Origin: Pseudomonas sp. KU26590
GTDB taxonomy: Bacteria > Pseudomonadota > Gammaproteobacteria > Pseudomonadales > Pseudomonadaceae
Direction: 5' to 3'
Length of the DNA stretch: 64,000 bases
Assembly: GCF_026153515.1 (NCBI RefSeq)
Contig: NZ_CP110644.1
Coordinates: forward strand, 5,087,501 to 5,151,500
Within the stretch, counting starts at the first letter, position 1, and each line of letters begins with the position of its first letter. Below, piece after piece: positions 63,161 through 64,000 of the stretch. A model generated the notes under the pieces. The model worked only from the letters and a program-made list of their open reading frames with translations. It had not been told where the DNA came from and did no database searches. Position numbers and translations under genes: made by a program.

Positions 63161-63519
63161 GCTTCACCCCGCCAGCCCGCAACGCCCAGTTCCCACGCCA
63201 GACTCCGGCGAATGGCCGCGTCCGGCTCACGGGCGCCGCTTTCAATCAGGTCCAGGTAAGAAGGGCTGATGCCGACCGTGCGCGCCAGTTGCGCCACTTC
63301 CAGGCCCTTGGCCTCGCGCAATGCACCCAGCTGAGATAACGAAGGAAGGTCTGCAGCGGCAGCGGACGAGGACTGTTCAGACTCGGCCTCGGTGTGGATC
63401 GCCGCTCCGGACGCCGGGCCACGCGCAACACCCGCCGCGCGCAACAGGGCCTGATACTGCGCCCATGGCAGCACGGCATATTCCGGCTCTCCATCGCGCG
63501 AAATAACCTGAAGATCCAT
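63157..63519 (-). CDS. XRE-family regulator with antitoxin-like N-terminus
   Basis: The 120-residue protein has a short N-terminal segment (MDLQVISRDGEPEYAVLPW, then AQYQALLRAAG) like the Phd/RelB-type opening of some antitoxins, a Ser/Ala-rich linker and a C-terminal XRE helix-turn-helix (LGALREAKGLEVAQLARTVG, then YLDLIESGAREPD). AGGGG precedes the ATG at 63519. It overlaps the next gene by four bases. It probably regulates its own operon. Confidence 0.8.
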   Translation of the reverse strand: MDLQVISRDGEPEYAVLPWAQYQALLRAAGVARGPASGAAIHTEAESEQSSSAAAADLPSLSQLGALREAKGLEVAQLARTVGISPSYLDLIESGAREPDAAIRRSLAWELGVAGWRGEA

Positions 63520-63663
63520 ACCAACACCCCTGTAGGACAAAAACACGCTTTACGTGGTCTTTTTCTAAGTATGGGCGGCATCTTAACAGCGGTTGGCGAC
63601 GACTTGCTTATGTGGAATCACTGAAGCACTGGCTGCGTCAGCGAAAACCGCACAAACGCGCCT

Positions 63664-64000
63664 TCAGATCTTTTTCTCGTGCTCCAGCAAGACAGGCGTC
63701 GCCGGCAAACGCTCAACCACAGCGAGCTTTTCCGGGTTCTGCAGCGCGCGCCATGCACGAAATGCGCTGAGCTCGGCCTCGAGGTGTTTCATCACCCATG
63801 CCAGCACGGCGATGTCATCCAGCATCCCCAGGCCGGGAATCCAGTCAGGGATTGCATCCAGAGGGCTGAGAAAGTACATCAGGCCCGCGACGATCGAGAG
63901 AATCGCCTTACCGCTGATGGCGCGATATTCCCCGCGCCAGTAGGCCAGGCACAACGATTGAAGCAGTTTCAAATCGTCCTTGATCTTACCCAGCCTACCG
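63664..64000 (-). CDS. YkvA/DUF1232 family protein, truncated by the window edge
   Basis: The frame stays open to the window end, so the true start lies beyond 64000; a TTG at 63972 is not a convincing start because homologous-looking residues (GRLGKIKDD) precede it. The visible ~111 residues have the DUF1232 core YFLSPLDAIPDWIPGLGMLDDIAVLAWV, written here in part: SPLDAIPDWIPG followed by DDIAVLAW, with a membrane-like segment before it. The role of the family is unknown. Confidence 0.85.
   Translation of the reverse strand, partial: GRLGKIKDDLKLLQSLCLAYWRGEYRAISGKAILSIVAGLMYFLSPLDAIPDWIPGLGMLDDIAVLAWVMKHLEAELSAFRAWRALQNPEKLAVVERLPATPVLLEHEKKI

Overview
The window reads as a chromosomal segment of a Pseudomonas of the fluorescens/syringae lineage. 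The evidence is a GC-rich coding style, the order lpxL-minC-minD-minE-rluA, the NAGGN osmolyte cluster, a Crc-antagonist small RNA behind a sigma-54 promoter, and dense REP elements with a RAYT transposase. No rRNA, tRNA, CRISPR array or prophage was seen. The species cannot be fixed from the sequence alone.

Layout. 0.1-5.2 kb: MarR regulator, recQ, a YecA-type protein and polyphosphate:AMP phosphotransferase. 5.4-9.7 kb: one 1434-residue LRR protein with a C-terminal NEL-type E3 ubiquitin ligase domain that keeps its catalytic Cys, the most virulence-like gene here. 9.8-16.3 kb: mnmC, then an ABC exporter ATPase, an FtsX-type permease and an AttH-like lipoprotein. 17.2-22.6 kb: the NAGGN genes (amidotransferase, synthetase, M42 peptidase, YheU), facing a csrA/rsmA copy. 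22.8-25.4 kb: YnfA, an SDR enzyme, a DUF3309 peptide and a Lys-rich protein. 25.5-28.5 kb: a 3014-bp IS66 composite bounded by a perfect 8-bp target duplication and carrying a DUF1737 gene plus an inverted remnant of a second IS66 end. 29.1-32.2 kb: actP with its DUF485 partner, and a glycine-betaine-type binding protein. 32.7-38.8 kb: a GH17-like membrane protein, a CrcZ/X/Y-family sRNA, a small membrane protein, an alpha/beta hydrolase coupled to mlaA, and a pirin. 39.1-46.4 kb: patatin, lpxL, minCDE, rluA, a repeat block and apeB. 46.7-49.6 kb: a frameshifted Ig-like gene and an MscS-type channel. 49.6-56.1 kb: a GntR/UTRA regulator divergent from an ABC importer operon that contains a cytoplasmic alkaline-phosphatase-superfamily enzyme, with two matching operators between them, then a HAD phosphatase. 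56.3-61.4 kb: quinone oxidoreductase, prc and an EAL-CBS-GGDEF protein. 61.4-64 kb: REPIN clusters around a RAYT gene, a small XRE operon and the start of a YkvA gene that leaves the window.

The strongest unexplained signal is a family of four ~250-bp intergenic repeats (24.7, 28.9, 44.3 and 44.9 kb). They lie as two inverted pairs and share several hairpins whose stems are kept by compensatory base changes. This points to selection on structure rather than on the short open frames they contain. Other notable items are the IS66 composite, the sRNA with its promoter and upstream inverted repeats, the operator pair of the 50-kb importer and the NEL protein.
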